Both the position numbers and the translations under genes were made by a program. The notes under the pieces are model-generated. The model did not search any database, was not told the origin of the DNA, and worked only from the letters and a program-made list of their open reading frames with translations. A stretch of DNA of 35,864 nt, taken from assembly GCA_003978765.1 (NCBI GenBank), contig QNYO01000022.1, positions 1 through 35,864 on the forward strand. The letters are read 5' to 3'. This DNA is from Hydrogenimonas sp. (lineage in GTDB: Bacteria > Campylobacterota > Campylobacteria > Campylobacterales > Hydrogenimonadaceae). Positions 26,001 through 34,582 of this stretch are shown here, piece by piece; position 1 is the first letter of the stretch; each line of letters starts with the position of its first letter.

Positions 26001-27247
26001 TGCAGTCACTCACACTCTTTGGATATGCCAAAACGACACGGGCAATCGCTAAGCGATTCGGCCCTGCAACCTTTTTCGACGACAAAATCACCGTACCCCA
26101 TAAAGATGAAGATGGCAACTTTTTAATGCCCCCATCCCTCTTTGATCCAACAAAGAGTCTTGTTGAGATTCCAAGCCCAGGCTTTCCACCCAACCACCCA
26201 CTCATCCAACAAGCCCAAAATCTCATCAGCGAATATGACCTCTTTCTTTCTGAAGAAGCCAAAACCATCTTCCATCTTCCATCTTCCATCTTCCATCCTA
26301 CAAAACCCTATTCAGTATGGATCTCCGGCACCAATGGCAAAACCACCACAACGCAAATGGTCACCCATCTCTTATCACAAAGAGGTGCTATCAGTGGTGG
26401 AAATATTGGAACACCACTGGCTGACCTTGATCCAAATGCTCCCATCTGGGTCCTTGAAACCAGCTCGTTTACACTCCACTACACCCGATTTGCTAAACCT
26501 GATCTCTATCTTTTGCTACCGATCACACCCGACCACATTGCATGGCACGGCAGTGAAGCCAACTATATCGATGCCAAACTTGCCCCTTTAAAGATGATGC
26601 AAGAGGGAGAGGCGATTATCCTTCCAAAAGCGTTTGCCGACCGCCCTACCCATGGATTTAAAATCCCGTATGACTCTCCTATCGATTTGGCAAACTATTT
26701 TGGGATTGATCAGCAAAAAGTCCACTTTGAAGGTGCCTTTCTACTCGATGCCCTATTAGCACTCAGTGTTTCAAAAATCCTTTTCGATACGATCGACTAT
26801 GACGCCATTAATGCCTTCCAACTCGACCCCCATCGACAGGAGAAGATCATCGACAGCCGTGGTCGTCTCTGGATCAACGACTCCAAAGCGACCAATATCG
26901 ATGCAACCATTCAGGCACTCACACCACTCAAAGCAAAAAAGATCTTTCTTATTCTTGGAGGCGATGATAAAGGGGTCGATCTGCACCCCCTCTTTGAAGC
27001 GTTTCAAGGCTACGATCTTACTCTCTTTGCGATTGGAAAGAATTGTGAAAAGGTTGCACAACTTGCTGAGCAGTATCATATCCCTTGCCATATGGCACAT
27101 ACACTCGAAAAGGCTATCACAGCAATCGATACGATACACACTACCGATTCGGTCGCCCTTCTCTCTCCTGCAGCAGCGAGTCTTGATCAATTTTCATCTT
27201 ATGCAGAGCGAGGCAATCTTTTCAAAGAAACCATCAGGAGATTTTAA
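25997..27247 (+). CDS. murD: UDP-N-acetylmuramoylalanine--D-glutamate ligase
   Basis: Cytosolic Mur ligase that adds D-Glu to UDP-MurNAc-Ala. About 416 residues. The ATP loop is [13 protein letters not shown], followed by [28 protein letters not shown] and the C-terminal domain with [15 protein letters not shown] and GGDDKGVDL. The N-terminal Rossmann-like domain is short, as in Helicobacter. Two adjacent ATG codons are possible; the first overlaps the mraY stop as ATGA. Unusual: a five-unit CCATCTT tandem repeat encodes part of the linker just before the ATP loop, reading [11 protein letters not shown]. Confidence 0.95.
   Translation: MMQSLTLFGYAKTTRAIAKRFGPATFFDDKITVPHKDEDGNFLMPPSLFDPTKSLVEIPSPGFPPNHPLIQQAQNLISEYDLFLSEEAKTIFHLPSSIFHPTKPYSVWISGTNGKTTTTQMVTHLLSQRGAISGGNIGTPLADLDPNAPIWVLETSSFTLHYTRFAKPDLYLLLPITPDHIAWHGSEANYIDAKLAPLKMMQEGEAIILPKAFADRPTHGFKIPYDSPIDLANYFGIDQQKVHFEGAFLLDALLALSVSKILFDTIDYDAINAFQLDPHRQEKIIDSRGRLWINDSKATNIDATIQALTPLKAKKIFLILGGDDKGVDLHPLFEAFQGYDLTLFAIGKNCEKVAQLAEQYHIPCHMAHTLEKAITAIDTIHTTDSVALLSPAAASLDQFSSYAERGNLFKETIRRF
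26265..26299 (+). repeat. Heptanucleotide tandem repeat inside murD
   Basis: Four perfect CCATCTT units (26265-26292) are followed by one CCATCCT. The tract is 35 bases, not a multiple of three, so gain or loss of one or two units shifts the murD frame. It encodes the segment between the N-terminal domain and the ATP loop. The same unit ends the tandem repeat at the right edge of the window. Confidence 0.9.
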
Positions 27248-27259
27248 GGAAAGTTAGCC

Positions 27260-27265
27260 TATAAT
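27260..27265 (+). promoter_or_regulatory. -10 box for tRNA-Phe
   Basis: A perfect TATAAT in GCCTATAATTTCG lies 13 bases after the murD stop and 19 bases before the tRNA. Predicted transcript start is near 27272. Confidence 0.65.
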
Positions 27266-27284
27266 TTCGACCACTTAACGGGAA

Positions 27285-27360
27285 GGCCAGATAGCTCAGT
27301 CGGTAGAGCAGCAGACTGAAAATCTGCGTGTCGGCAGTTCGATTCTGCCTCTGGCCACCA
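27285..27360 (+). tRNA. tRNA-Phe (GAA)
   Basis: A 76-base tRNA with acceptor stem GGCCAGA paired to TCTGGCC, a D arm with AGCTC...GAGC, anticodon stem GCAGA/TCTGC and loop CTGAAAA, giving anticodon GAA at 27318-27320. The T loop is GTTCGATTC and CCA is encoded. All four arms pair. It stands alone between murD and rimO. Confidence 0.97.
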
Positions 27361-27398
27361 CTTCTTTCTTCACTCCTCCTAATCAACCAAACATTTTA

Positions 27399-27407
27399 TG
27401 ATAAAAT
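27399..27407 (+). promoter_or_regulatory. Extended -10 for rimO
   Basis: TGATAAAAT (TGn followed by TAAAAT) lies 25 bases before the rimO ATG. It overlaps an inverted repeat, ATTTTAT (27393-27399) and ATAAAAT (27401-27407). Confidence 0.5.
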
Positions 27408-27432
27408 CTCGAAAAAATTTTATGGAAAATCT

Positions 27433-28749
27433 ATGAGCAAAAAACTACATATCGTATCATTGGGCTGTACCAAAAATCTTGTCGATACTGAGGTCATGTT
27501 AGGCCGTCTGCAAAACTTAGAGATGACCGATACCCCAGATGAAGCAGATGTCATTATCGTCAATACCTGTGGATTTATCGATGCGGCTAAAGAGGAGAGT
27601 ATCCAAACCATTCTCAATCTGCATGAGACACGCAAAGAGGATTCCGTGCTGGTGATGGCAGGATGTCTAAGCGAACGCTATAAAGAGGAGCTCCAAAAAG
27701 AGCTACCAGAGGTCGATATTTTTACAGGTGTCGGCGACTACGATAAAATTGATGAACTGATTGCTACCCGTCAAAGCCGTTTTAGTCCCCATGTCTTTTT
27801 GGCCAATGAAAACCATGAACGGGTGGTGACAGGCTCACGCTCTCATGCCTATATCAAACTTGCTGAGGGGTGTAATCAAACTTGTAGTTTCTGTGCCATT
27901 CCCCACTTTAAAGGGAAACTCCACTCTCGTACCCTTGAGAGTGTTGTCAAAGAGGTCAAACGTCTTGTTGAACAGGGCTTTTACGATTTTAGTTTCATCT
28001 CTCAAGACTCCAGTAGCTACCTCCGTGACCTTGGAATCAATGATGGTTTGATTGAACTGATCAAAGCGATCGAAACAATCGAGGGTGTCAAAAGCGCACG
28101 TATCCTTTACCTCTATCCAAGCACCACATCAATAGCACTTATCGATACAATCGCCAACTCTCAAGTCTTTCAAAACTACTTTGATATGCCAATCCAACAT
28201 ATCAATCCACGCGTCTTAAAAGCGATGAAGCGTGGTATTGGTAGTGATAAGATTAAAACCCTCCTTGATGCGATGAGAGCGGTACCCAACAGTTTTGTAC
28301 GCACCAGTGTGATTGTTGGATTCCCAACAGAGACCAATGAAGAGTTTGAAGAGCTTTGTGACTATATTGAGAAGTTTGGTTTTGATCGGGTCAATATCTT
28401 TGAATACTCTGATGAAGAGGGAACGAGTGCCTATGAGCTGAGTCCAAAAATCGATCCTGAAACGATTCATGCTCGTGCTGAAAAGTTGGGTGAGATTGTG
28501 GCAAAAACGACAGAAGCTTCTTTGAAAAAGATGGTGGGTCAAACACTCCCCATGATCGTTGAAGGTCCGAGTGAAGAGCACGATTTTCTCCTTTCAGCAC
28601 GACCACTCCTTTGGGCACCCGATATTGATGGTGAAGTCTTGATTAATGATAGTGATGTCGAAGGGATTGCATTTGGCAACTGCTACAATGTTGAAGTGAC
28701 TGAACTTGTAGGTGGCAACCAACTTCTTGGACACATTATTTCCGCCTAA
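27433..28749 (+). CDS. rimO: Ribosomal protein uS12 methylthiotransferase
   Basis: Radical SAM enzyme that adds a methylthio group to an Asp of uS12. The 438 residues have the three N-terminal cluster cysteines Cys12 (LGCTKN), Cys46 (VNTCGF) and Cys78 (AGCLSE). The radical SAM triad is Cys147, Cys151 and Cys154 in [16 protein letters not shown], and a C-terminal TRAM-like domain is present. [15 protein letters not shown] and the HFKGKLHSR segment separate it from MiaB. Open frame runs upstream into the tRNA, but ATG 27433 matches the family start. The end overlaps an alternative tilS start. Confidence 0.95.
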   Translation: MSKKLHIVSLGCTKNLVDTEVMLGRLQNLEMTDTPDEADVIIVNTCGFIDAAKEESIQTILNLHETRKEDSVLVMAGCLSERYKEELQKELPEVDIFTGVGDYDKIDELIATRQSRFSPHVFLANENHERVVTGSRSHAYIKLAEGCNQTCSFCAIPHFKGKLHSRTLESVVKEVKRLVEQGFYDFSFISQDSSSYLRDLGINDGLIELIKAIETIEGVKSARILYLYPSTTSIALIDTIANSQVFQNYFDMPIQHINPRVLKAMKRGIGSDKIKTLLDAMRAVPNSFVRTSVIVGFPTETNEEFEELCDYIEKFGFDRVNIFEYSDEEGTSAYELSPKIDPETIHARAEKLGEIVAKTTEASLKKMVGQTLPMIVEGPSEEHDFLLSARPLLWAPDIDGEVLINDSDVEGIAFGNCYNVEVTELVGGNQLLGHIISA

Positions 28750-28753
28750 GCTC

Positions 28754-29746
28754 ATGCTCTTAGCTGAAGCCCTCGATCAGCTCCATGGGAAAAAGAATCT
28801 GCTTGCCTTCTCGGCAGGCATCGACTCCACAGCCCTCTACTATCTGCTGAAACAAGAAGATATTCCATTTGATATCGCACTTGTCAACTACCAAACCCGT
28901 CCACAAAGTGATGCAGAAGCGCACTATGCTCAAACACTTGCTAAAGAAAATGGCAAAAACGCCTATATCCTCACCCACCCTCTTTCAGGAAGCGATTTTG
29001 AACAGCAAGCACGCCAAATACGCTACACCTTCTTTAAAAAAATCATCAATCAACATGGTTATGAAAATCTCATCACAGCGCACCAACTTAATGATCTCTT
29101 GGAGTGGGGATTAATGCAGTTGTGTAAAGGGTGTGGTGTCGTTGAGTTTGTGGGTATGCAACCGATTGAAGTGCGCCAGCACTACACTCTTGTACGCCCT
29201 CTTCTTTTTACTCCCAAACAAGAGCTTTTAAACTACCTCAAAACCAATCAGATCCACTATTTTATTGATGAAAGCAATAACGATGATCGCTACACACGCA
29301 ACCGCTTCCGTAAAGAGGCAGCAGACTTTTTAATGAGAGAAAATAGTGCAGGCATTGCCCGTTCGTTTCGCTATATGCTTGAAGATAAACAAGAACTTCT
29401 ACCACCCCCAACCATTCTCTTCCAACATCAATCACTCATCGCGATTCAACGCCCCTCTTCCAATCAACAAGCGATACGACTCATCAGCCGTCTGCTGAAA
29501 GAGCGAGGCTATATCCTCTCCAAAGCACAACAGGATGAGATTCTTGAAAAAGCGTCGGTTGTGGTGGGTGGTCAATGGGTAGTAGAATTACGATTGAACG
29601 ATATTTGGATCGCACCCTACCGACAGTGTGCAATGCCAAAATCGTTTAAAGAGAGGTGTAGAGTCTTGAAAATCCCCAAAAAAGTTCGCCCTTATCTGTT
29701 TGAAACCGAAGGGTTAGAGCGGTTACTCTCCTCTTCAAGCTCTTGA
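28754..29746 (+). CDS. tilS: tRNA(Ile)-lysidine synthase
   Basis: ATP-dependent enzyme that converts the wobble C of tRNA-Ile(CAU) to lysidine. About 330 residues, short for the family but usual in Campylobacterota, with no clear C-terminal substrate domains. The PP-loop is FSAGIDSTAL near residues 19-28, with Ala in place of the first conserved Gly. Further landmarks are TAHQLNDLLEW and RPLLFTPKQELLNYL with DESNNDDRYTRNRFR. The ATG at 28754 fits relatives; a GTG at 28712 is also in frame and would overlap rimO. The last 55 bases overlap the PilO-like gene on the other strand. Confidence 0.93.
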   Translation: MLLAEALDQLHGKKNLLAFSAGIDSTALYYLLKQEDIPFDIALVNYQTRPQSDAEAHYAQTLAKENGKNAYILTHPLSGSDFEQQARQIRYTFFKKIINQHGYENLITAHQLNDLLEWGLMQLCKGCGVVEFVGMQPIEVRQHYTLVRPLLFTPKQELLNYLKTNQIHYFIDESNNDDRYTRNRFRKEAADFLMRENSAGIARSFRYMLEDKQELLPPPTILFQHQSLIAIQRPSSNQQAIRLISRLLKERGYILSKAQQDEILEKASVVVGGQWVVELRLNDIWIAPYRQCAMPKSFKERCRVLKIPKKVRPYLFETEGLERLLSSSSS

Positions 29747-30249
29747 AACACGCGGATACGAAAGATCCCTTCAATCTGATCCTCTCCATACGTTTGCAGT
29801 GTAATTGGAAAGTCTGTTTGTACAACAAAGGGAACCGCCTCAAGTGCATCAAGGAAGCGATAAAAGTTTTGTGGTGACTCCATCTTTGTCACAGCATTGA
29901 CTTGATAGACTCTAAAGTGCCCATCTGTCTCATTGGCATCGAGTGGCTTCATCTCTATATGCAAAAAGTACTTTTTGGCTGTGGCAAGAAACTGCTTCTC
30001 ATCCCATACATGGTCAAAGTCAGCAACCTTTGGATATTTTGCCTTTAAATCCTTAAGATGGGTTGAGAGTACCTCATACTCTTTGCGCGAAGCAAAATTG
30101 TATGCCACGGTATCGGTGTAGTTTTTATGCACCTCTTTATAGGAGCTTACCATCGGTATAACCATAAAATAGATCAATAAAAAGACAACCACCAAATAGA
30201 AGAGTACCCATATCAATAGGCGAATCAGTCGAATCTCTTTAAAACTCAC
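29692..30249 (-). CDS. PilO-like membrane protein
   Basis: The 185-residue protein has a short cytosolic start, one membrane helix at about 9-34, a coiled-coil stretch and a periplasmic alpha-beta domain (HIEMKPLDANETDGHFRVYQVNAV, then NFYRFLDALEAVPFVVQTDFPITLQTYGE). This layout is that of PilO/GspM-type assembly proteins. The GTG start overlaps the stop of the PilN-like gene as GTGA. It is the third gene of a PilM-PilN-PilO-like order. Identity is by architecture and gene order, not strong sequence motifs. The C-terminal tail, rich in Glu, Ser and Asn, lies antisense to the end of tilS. Confidence 0.6.
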   Translation of the reverse strand: MSFKEIRLIRLLIWVLFYLVVVFLLIYFMVIPMVSSYKEVHKNYTDTVAYNFASRKEYEVLSTHLKDLKAKYPKVADFDHVWDEKQFLATAKKYFLHIEMKPLDANETDGHFRVYQVNAVTKMESPQNFYRFLDALEAVPFVVQTDFPITLQTYGEDQIEGIFRIRVFQELEEESNRSNPSVSNR

Positions 30250-30773
30250 TCGGCTACCTCACTTCCTGTCTCAATCGTCCCTTCATTGACCGAAACAAAA
30301 CGCCACCATCCATTCTTCATCCGATAGAATGTGGTCACATTTCTCTGAAAAATTGACTTAAGTGGTGCCAATAGAAGATAGTTATAGACCTCTTTGGAGG
30401 GGGTTACACCATAGAGTATTAAGCCGTTGCGATCGAGCACCGCTTTGGTGAGTGTAATCTGATCAGGTACAAGATCAAAAAGGTTTTGAATACTCTCTTT
30501 TAGGAGAGTATTATTGGTTGTAATGGTCTCATATTTCCGTACCAAACGTTCAATACGGGCAATTTTGCGTTTAAAAACTTCCGATTCACTCTGTAACTGT
30601 TTTGTCTGCCGTGCCATTGTAACCATCTCTTTTTTCATCGAACTTTTATCGATGGCAAGATAGATGGTAAAACCAATAATCAATACCAGTGTTACAGCAA
30701 AAAAGATTGCAAACACTCTACTATCAGAGTCAATCTTCGGTTTTGGTTGAGGATGATTAAAACTGTATCGCAC
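30246..30773 (-). CDS. PilN-like membrane protein
   Basis: A protein of 175 residues: a basic cytosolic start of about 20 residues, a membrane helix at about 22-43, a long coiled coil (about 45-100), then a small alpha-beta domain. That domain contains LFDLVPDQITLTKAVLDRNGLILYGVTPSKEVYNYLL, cut here at motif level: VPDQITLT, GLILYG and the following helix are the PilN/GspL ferredoxin-like pattern. GTG start at 30771-30773 has AGGA upstream and lies one base after the preceding stop. It probably spans the inner membrane between a cytosolic PilM-like and a PilO-like partner. Confidence 0.6.
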   Translation of the reverse strand: MRYSFNHPQPKPKIDSDSRVFAIFFAVTLVLIIGFTIYLAIDKSSMKKEMVTMARQTKQLQSESEVFKRKIARIERLVRKYETITTNNTLLKESIQNLFDLVPDQITLTKAVLDRNGLILYGVTPSKEVYNYLLLAPLKSIFQRNVTTFYRMKNGWWRFVSVNEGTIETGSEVAE

Positions 30774-30774
30774 G

Positions 30775-31719
30775 CTACTTTCCTACCTCTTCTACAACAA
30801 GTTCGGCCATCACGTCAATGGGATCAAATGCATGTAAACTCGCTTCCATAAAGAGTTCATCTTTAATATAACGTACCAAGTCGTGAGTAATCTCATCCAT
30901 ATCGAAAATCGTGATCTTTTCGATAAACTCATGATCGTACCGATCATCATTGTAAAATTTATGAATCGCTGACTTAATCTCTTCAAAAAGGTTGAGTGTG
31001 TACTCAATACGCTCTAACGCCTCTGTATCTTGCTCCTCTTCATCTTCAGAGAAGTCACCCAACATATCGATATCACTAATGGGGCGTACATCATCTTCGA
31101 GTGCCTCAAGATCAAAATCGAGCTCATCAAGGGTATCATCATCCTCGATAACAGGCTCCTCAATATCATGCTCACTCTCTGCAATCAAAACCATCTGTGA
31201 ATACCATAAACGATCTTGAGAAAAGACACTTAAAAGGAGCATCCCTTTACGATGGAGAATAAAGAGTGCTGGACGCTCTGCAAAGAGAGGTCGGCTTTTA
31301 TGGTAGAGAAGTACAAAGGGTGAATAGAGAAGGTCAATAGGGATATCCTGACATCGCTTTTCAAACCAGCGCTTTTCAATCATGGAAGTATAAGCAAGCC
31401 AGCTATTATCGATACAGAGCGACTGAACCAATTCAGCATCCACCCCAAAGCGTTGCATCACATCTTGCGAACAGTGTGGTAATGCCCCTTGATTCACAGT
31501 ATCAAGTACTGTTGTAATATAGGTTTTCGGGTAGGTCTCCCGAATTTCAGCACACCATTGAACAAACTCACTCTCTTGCTCAATCGGAATCGTTCGCCGC
31601 TCTTCGATTGCGATGTGATGATCATCTTCAATATATCCGAATGCCGCCTCTATCTTCTTATCATCCATATAGAAAAGAAGCGCCGTTTTCGGCCAGAAAT
31701 AGCGTAGCAGTTTGCGCAC
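30775..31719 (-). CDS. PilM-like protein with a long acidic insert
   Basis: Soluble protein of about 314 residues with no membrane segment. The N-terminal KTALLFYMDDKKIEAAFGYI and the C-terminal LFEEIKSAIHKFYNDD, followed by IEKITIFDMDEITHDLVRYI, resemble a degenerate actin-fold of the PilM or GspL cytosolic type. Residues about 181-234 are a strongly acidic, probably disordered insert (clusters such as EDDDTLDELDFD). GTG 31717-31719 is chosen because AAGGG lies six bases upstream and the start is then MRKLLRYF; an in-frame TTG lies two codons earlier. It precedes the PilN- and PilO-like genes with no gap. Assignment rests mainly on gene order. Confidence 0.5.
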   Translation of the reverse strand: MRKLLRYFWPKTALLFYMDDKKIEAAFGYIEDDHHIAIEERRTIPIEQESEFVQWCAEIRETYPKTYITTVLDTVNQGALPHCSQDVMQRFGVDAELVQSLCIDNSWLAYTSMIEKRWFEKRCQDIPIDLLYSPFVLLYHKSRPLFAERPALFILHRKGMLLLSVFSQDRLWYSQMVLIAESEHDIEEPVIEDDDTLDELDFDLEALEDDVRPISDIDMLGDFSEDEEEQDTEALERIEYTLNLFEEIKSAIHKFYNDDRYDHEFIEKITIFDMDEITHDLVRYIKDELFMEASLHAFDPIDVMAELVVEEVGK

Positions 31720-31747
31720 ACCCAACCCTTACAAAAAAACTTGAAAT

Positions 31748-31753
31748 ATCATA
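31748..31753 (-). promoter_or_regulatory. Candidate -10 for the PilMNO-like genes
   Basis: TATGAT on the minus strand lies about 28 bases before the GTG of the PilM-like gene, in the 67-base gap after the TPR-like gene. It suggests the trio can be transcribed apart from miaB. Confidence 0.35.
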
Positions 31754-31786
31754 AACTATTTTTGCTTAAGCATACCTCTAAAAACT

Positions 31787-32236
31787 CTAAAATAATGAAG
31801 AATAGATATTTTTAAACTTTTTATATATTGTTTCAGCCTCTTGAACAAGGTCAGGGTCGGTTAGTTTTGTTGGTGCAAGTTTTGGATACTTTTCGATCAT
31901 CACTTCACACATCATTTTAATGCGCAAACGATCAGCTTCAGATAGGTCTGACTTCATCATCGTATCGATTTGACGCAGATAGTCACTTCCTTCTCGAATA
32001 TAGTCAAGAACCCGTTTACTGACCTCTGTCTGGGTCATAATGGTAAAAGCCATGCGGTTATAGTGATCAAGCTTATACGCCTCTTCGGCTAATGCATAGG
32101 CTTGGTCATACTCTCCCATCATATAGTGCCATTTGGCTTCAAAAGCTTTTTCATATGAGGGGTTGAAGAAAGCAAAGGCCGCCATACCTACAAGAAATAG
32201 TGCAACAATGAGGTAGATCATTCTATTTGACAGCAT
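31787..32236 (-). CDS. Membrane-anchored TPR-like protein
   Basis: A protein of 149 residues. [20 protein letters not shown] forms an N-terminal membrane helix, then helical repeats with a TPR look (KWHYMMGEYDQAYALAEEAYKLD). The rest is helical with no known motif. ATG 32234-32236 has AAAGGA at fair distance and overlaps the acyltransferase gene by 14 bases; another ATG lies five codons later without a ribosome site. Function unknown. It belongs to the HP0268-like, miaB, acyltransferase operon. Confidence 0.75.
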   Translation of the reverse strand: MLSNRMIYLIVALFLVGMAAFAFFNPSYEKAFEAKWHYMMGEYDQAYALAEEAYKLDHYNRMAFTIMTQTEVSKRVLDYIREGSDYLRQIDTMMKSDLSEADRLRIKMMCEVMIEKYPKLAPTKLTDPDLVQEAETIYKKFKNIYSSLF

Positions 32237-32852
32237 GTTCAAGCATCCTTTTTCGCAGCATCTCTTTTGCCGACTCCTTCTCCATACCATCTACACAGAT
32301 CGGTTCGGAGATATAGAAATCTATCGTTGTAAAGGGTTTAGGAACAATAAACTTATCCCAACTCCCCGCCTGCCAATAACTTTTAGGGCGTACATTAATA
32401 ATCACAATAGGAATATCGGCTTTTTGTGCAATTACAATAGCACCATCAGAGACAGAGTGTCGTGGACCTTGTGGACCATCGGGTGTAATACCAATATTTC
32501 CACCCATCGTTTTGACACACTTCATTGCTGCAATCAAGGCCTTGACAGCACCTTTACGTGAGGATCCTCGAATCGATCTCAACCCCATAAGTCTAATGAC
32601 ACGTGCGATAATCTCTCCATCAAAGTGATCACTAATAATGACATGAAGTTTTCTTGAAGTCTTAAATTTGGGGTAAACAAAAGGTGCCATCAGAAGTTCA
32701 CCGTGCCATAAAGCGATGACAGTAGGTGAATCGGGAAATTCACCCTTAAAGTGCCACCGCTTTTTGGCGGTGAGATATAAAAACCACATGAAAGCCCAAA
32801 TGAGTGGGGGAAGGAGTCTTAGCGCAACTGCTCGAATCAAGCGCTTACGCAA
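32223..32852 (-). CDS. DUF374 lysophospholipid acyltransferase family protein
   Basis: The 209-residue protein has an N-terminal hydrophobic helix and a conserved acyltransferase-like core: [13 protein letters not shown] with the His, [12 protein letters not shown] with His-x4-Asp-like spacing, [12 protein letters not shown], and [18 protein letters not shown]. These are the signatures of DUF374, a relative of lipid A and phospholipid acyltransferases; the substrate is unknown. The TTG start at 32850-32852 has GGAG upstream and overlaps the miaB stop by eight bases. It acts at the inner membrane. Confidence 0.85.
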   Translation of the reverse strand: MRKRLIRAVALRLLPPLIWAFMWFLYLTAKKRWHFKGEFPDSPTVIALWHGELLMAPFVYPKFKTSRKLHVIISDHFDGEIIARVIRLMGLRSIRGSSRKGAVKALIAAMKCVKTMGGNIGITPDGPQGPRHSVSDGAIVIAQKADIPIVIINVRPKSYWQAGSWDKFIVPKPFTTIDFYISEPICVDGMEKESAKEMLRKRMLEHAVK

Positions 32853-34146
32853 TCACTTCTCCATATCCATAGAGACGACCCGCTTCAGTAATCTTCACAT
32901 CCAAAGTGCGTCCAAGAAGCTCTTCACTCCCCTTAACTTGAACAAGCCAGTTGTTATCAGTACGTCCAGCCACCATACCACCAGGGCGAAGCTCTTCAAA
33001 ATAGACCTGATAGATTTTGCCTTGACGCTCCGCTTTCATCTCATCAAGCATCTCATTATGGCGTGCTTGCAAGCGTGTCAGACGCTCCGAAGCGATTGCA
33101 TCAGGCACTTGATTTTCATAATCTTTGGCTGGTGTCAAAGGTCTTGGTGAGTATTTAAAGCTGAAGATCTGCTCAAATCGAACCTTTTCGATCACATCCA
33201 TCGTATCTTCAAAATCTTCATCACTCTCACCAGGAAAGGCGACAATAATATCGGTACTGATCGAAACATCTGGGATCATCTCACGCAGTTTTAGAGCACG
33301 ATCGAGGAACCACTCTTTGGTATAACCCCGTTTCATCGCCTTTAAGATGCGTGAAGAACCACTCTGCAACGGCATATGCATTGATTTACAGATCTTTGGA
33401 TTACGCGCAAACTCTTCAAGAAACTCATCATCCATGTGCAATGGGTGAGGTGACGTAAAACGAATACGCTCCACCTCTTCAATCTCACTCACACGTCGCA
33501 AAAGCTCTGTAAAGTTGATTTTTGGATGATCACTTCCGAAACGTCGTCCATAGTTGTTGACATTCTGCCCTAACAGAAAGATCTCTTTGGCACCACTCTG
33601 TGCCGCTTTACGTGCCTCTTGAATAATTAGATCCGCTGGAATCGAAACCTCTTCACCCCGTGTATGAGGTACAATACAGAAGGTACACTGCTTATCACAT
33701 CCTATTGAAATGTTGACATAGGCTTTAAAGGGTGAACTACGAAACTCTCCAAAAGCATACTGACTCTCATCGTAGTCAATATCGACTTCAACCGCTTTAG
33801 GAGTATGCAACACCTTTGTGATTTTGCTCACATTTCTTGCACCCAAAACAAAATCGACAAAAGGGGCACGCTTAATGATCTCTTCCCCCAGATGGCTTGC
33901 AGTACACCCACAAACACCAATCTTCGCACCCTCTTTTTTCCGTTTATTAAAGAGTCCGATTTCACTAAAGAGTTTATGCACCGGTTTTTCACGCACGCTA
34001 CATGTATTGATGAGAATCAGATCGGCCTCTTCAAGATTTTCGGTGGGTTCATACCCCTCTTTTTGTGTCAATTCAGCAATCATATGCTCGCTGTCGCGAA
34101 CATTCATTGCACAACCGAGCGTTTCGATATAAAATTTTTTACTCAT
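32845..34146 (-). CDS. miaB: tRNA-2-methylthio-N6-dimethylallyladenosine synthase
   Basis: Radical SAM enzyme that methylthiolates i6A37 in tRNAs reading UNN codons, which include the Phe tRNA in this window. The 433 residues contain Cys12 (LGCAMN), Cys49 (INTCSV) and Cys81 (CGCTAS) for the auxiliary cluster, the radical SAM triad Cys150, Cys154 and Cys157 in [18 protein letters not shown], and a C-terminal TRAM domain ([17 protein letters not shown]). ATG 34144-34146 with GGAGA upstream is preferred over the TTG one codon earlier. It lies between the HP0268-like gene and DUF374, an order kept in Campylobacterota. Confidence 0.97.
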   Translation of the reverse strand: MSKKFYIETLGCAMNVRDSEHMIAELTQKEGYEPTENLEEADLILINTCSVREKPVHKLFSEIGLFNKRKKEGAKIGVCGCTASHLGEEIIKRAPFVDFVLGARNVSKITKVLHTPKAVEVDIDYDESQYAFGEFRSSPFKAYVNISIGCDKQCTFCIVPHTRGEEVSIPADLIIQEARKAAQSGAKEIFLLGQNVNNYGRRFGSDHPKINFTELLRRVSEIEEVERIRFTSPHPLHMDDEFLEEFARNPKICKSMHMPLQSGSSRILKAMKRGYTKEWFLDRALKLREMIPDVSISTDIIVAFPGESDEDFEDTMDVIEKVRFEQIFSFKYSPRPLTPAKDYENQVPDAIASERLTRLQARHNEMLDEMKAERQGKIYQVYFEELRPGGMVAGRTDNNWLVQVKGSEELLGRTLDVKITEAGRLYGYGEVIA

Positions 34147-34161
34147 CAACGGCTCTCCGGC

Positions 34162-34407
34162 TTACGCCAAAATATGCACCTCATAAAGGTAATCATTGTC
34201 ATCAAGGCCATAGCGTACCTCTCTAAAATAGACGCTATACCCCTTCTCCTCAAAATACTCAACCATCTCCATCAAATCTTTGTGTGAGTTTTCACGATCA
34301 AAATAGAAGATCTTCTGTCCCTCTTTCTCCACGTCTGCTTCAACTTTCTCAACACTGATAACCTTTGGTTTTGCATTCAAATCGGTACGTGCCGCTTTTA
34401 GTTCCAT
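34162..34407 (-). CDS. HP0268-family protein (putative nuclease)
   Basis: The 81-residue protein has the landmarks KIFYFDRENSHKDLMEMVEYFEEKGYSVYF and YLYEVHILA, shortened here to the blocks IFYF, SHKDLM, FFEEKG-like and LYEVHIL. These closely match H. pylori HP0268, a small Smr-like-fold protein reported to nick DNA and cut RNA in vitro. The gene is next to miaB in H. pylori too. ATG 34405-34407 has GAGGAT upstream. It is the first gene of the minus-strand operon and diverges from nusA. Confidence 0.85.
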   Translation of the reverse strand: MELKAARTDLNAKPKVISVEKVEADVEKEGQKIFYFDRENSHKDLMEMVEYFEEKGYSVYFREVRYGLDDNDYLYEVHILA

Positions 34408-34437
34408 CGTCTATCCTCATTTTTTTGGCGTAATGTA

Positions 34438-34454
34438 TTGATAAATTGTATCAA
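34438..34454. promoter_or_regulatory. Extended -10 for the HP0268-like/miaB operon within an inverted repeat
   Basis: TTGATA and TATCAA are inverted arms around a five-base centre. On the minus strand the same bases give TGATACAAT, a TGn extended -10 (TACAAT at 34450-34445), about 38 bases before the HP0268-like ATG. An inverted repeat overlapping a -10 can be an operator; no regulator is known here. Confidence 0.45.
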
Positions 34455-34496
34455 AATAAAGGTAAAGCTTTTATAAATGTTAAAGATTGCTTTCAG

Positions 34497-34502
34497 TATA
34501 AT
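34497..34502 (+). promoter_or_regulatory. -10 box for nusA
   Basis: A perfect TATAAT in CAGTATAATTAGACCCC lies 80 bases before the nusA ATG. Transcription would start near 34509. The 75-base leader has no obvious structure. Confidence 0.65.
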
Positions 34503-34582
34503 TAGACCCCTAAATAAGCTGCACACCTCTACATGCAACAAAAAAAATCACCGATAAATCATAAAAGGAATTGTTAAAGGTC

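Noticed and set aside
27328-27432. 35-codon N-terminal extension of RimO
   Set aside because: It begins inside tRNA-Phe and is not part of the family; ATG 27433 gives the normal protein.
28754-29746. tilS as a truncated pseudogene because it is short
   Set aside because: The catalytic PP-loop and core motifs are intact, and short TilS forms are usual in this phylum.
33805-34287. 160-codon open frame on the plus strand
   Set aside because: Antisense to miaB and the HP0268-like gene, both of which have clear family motifs.
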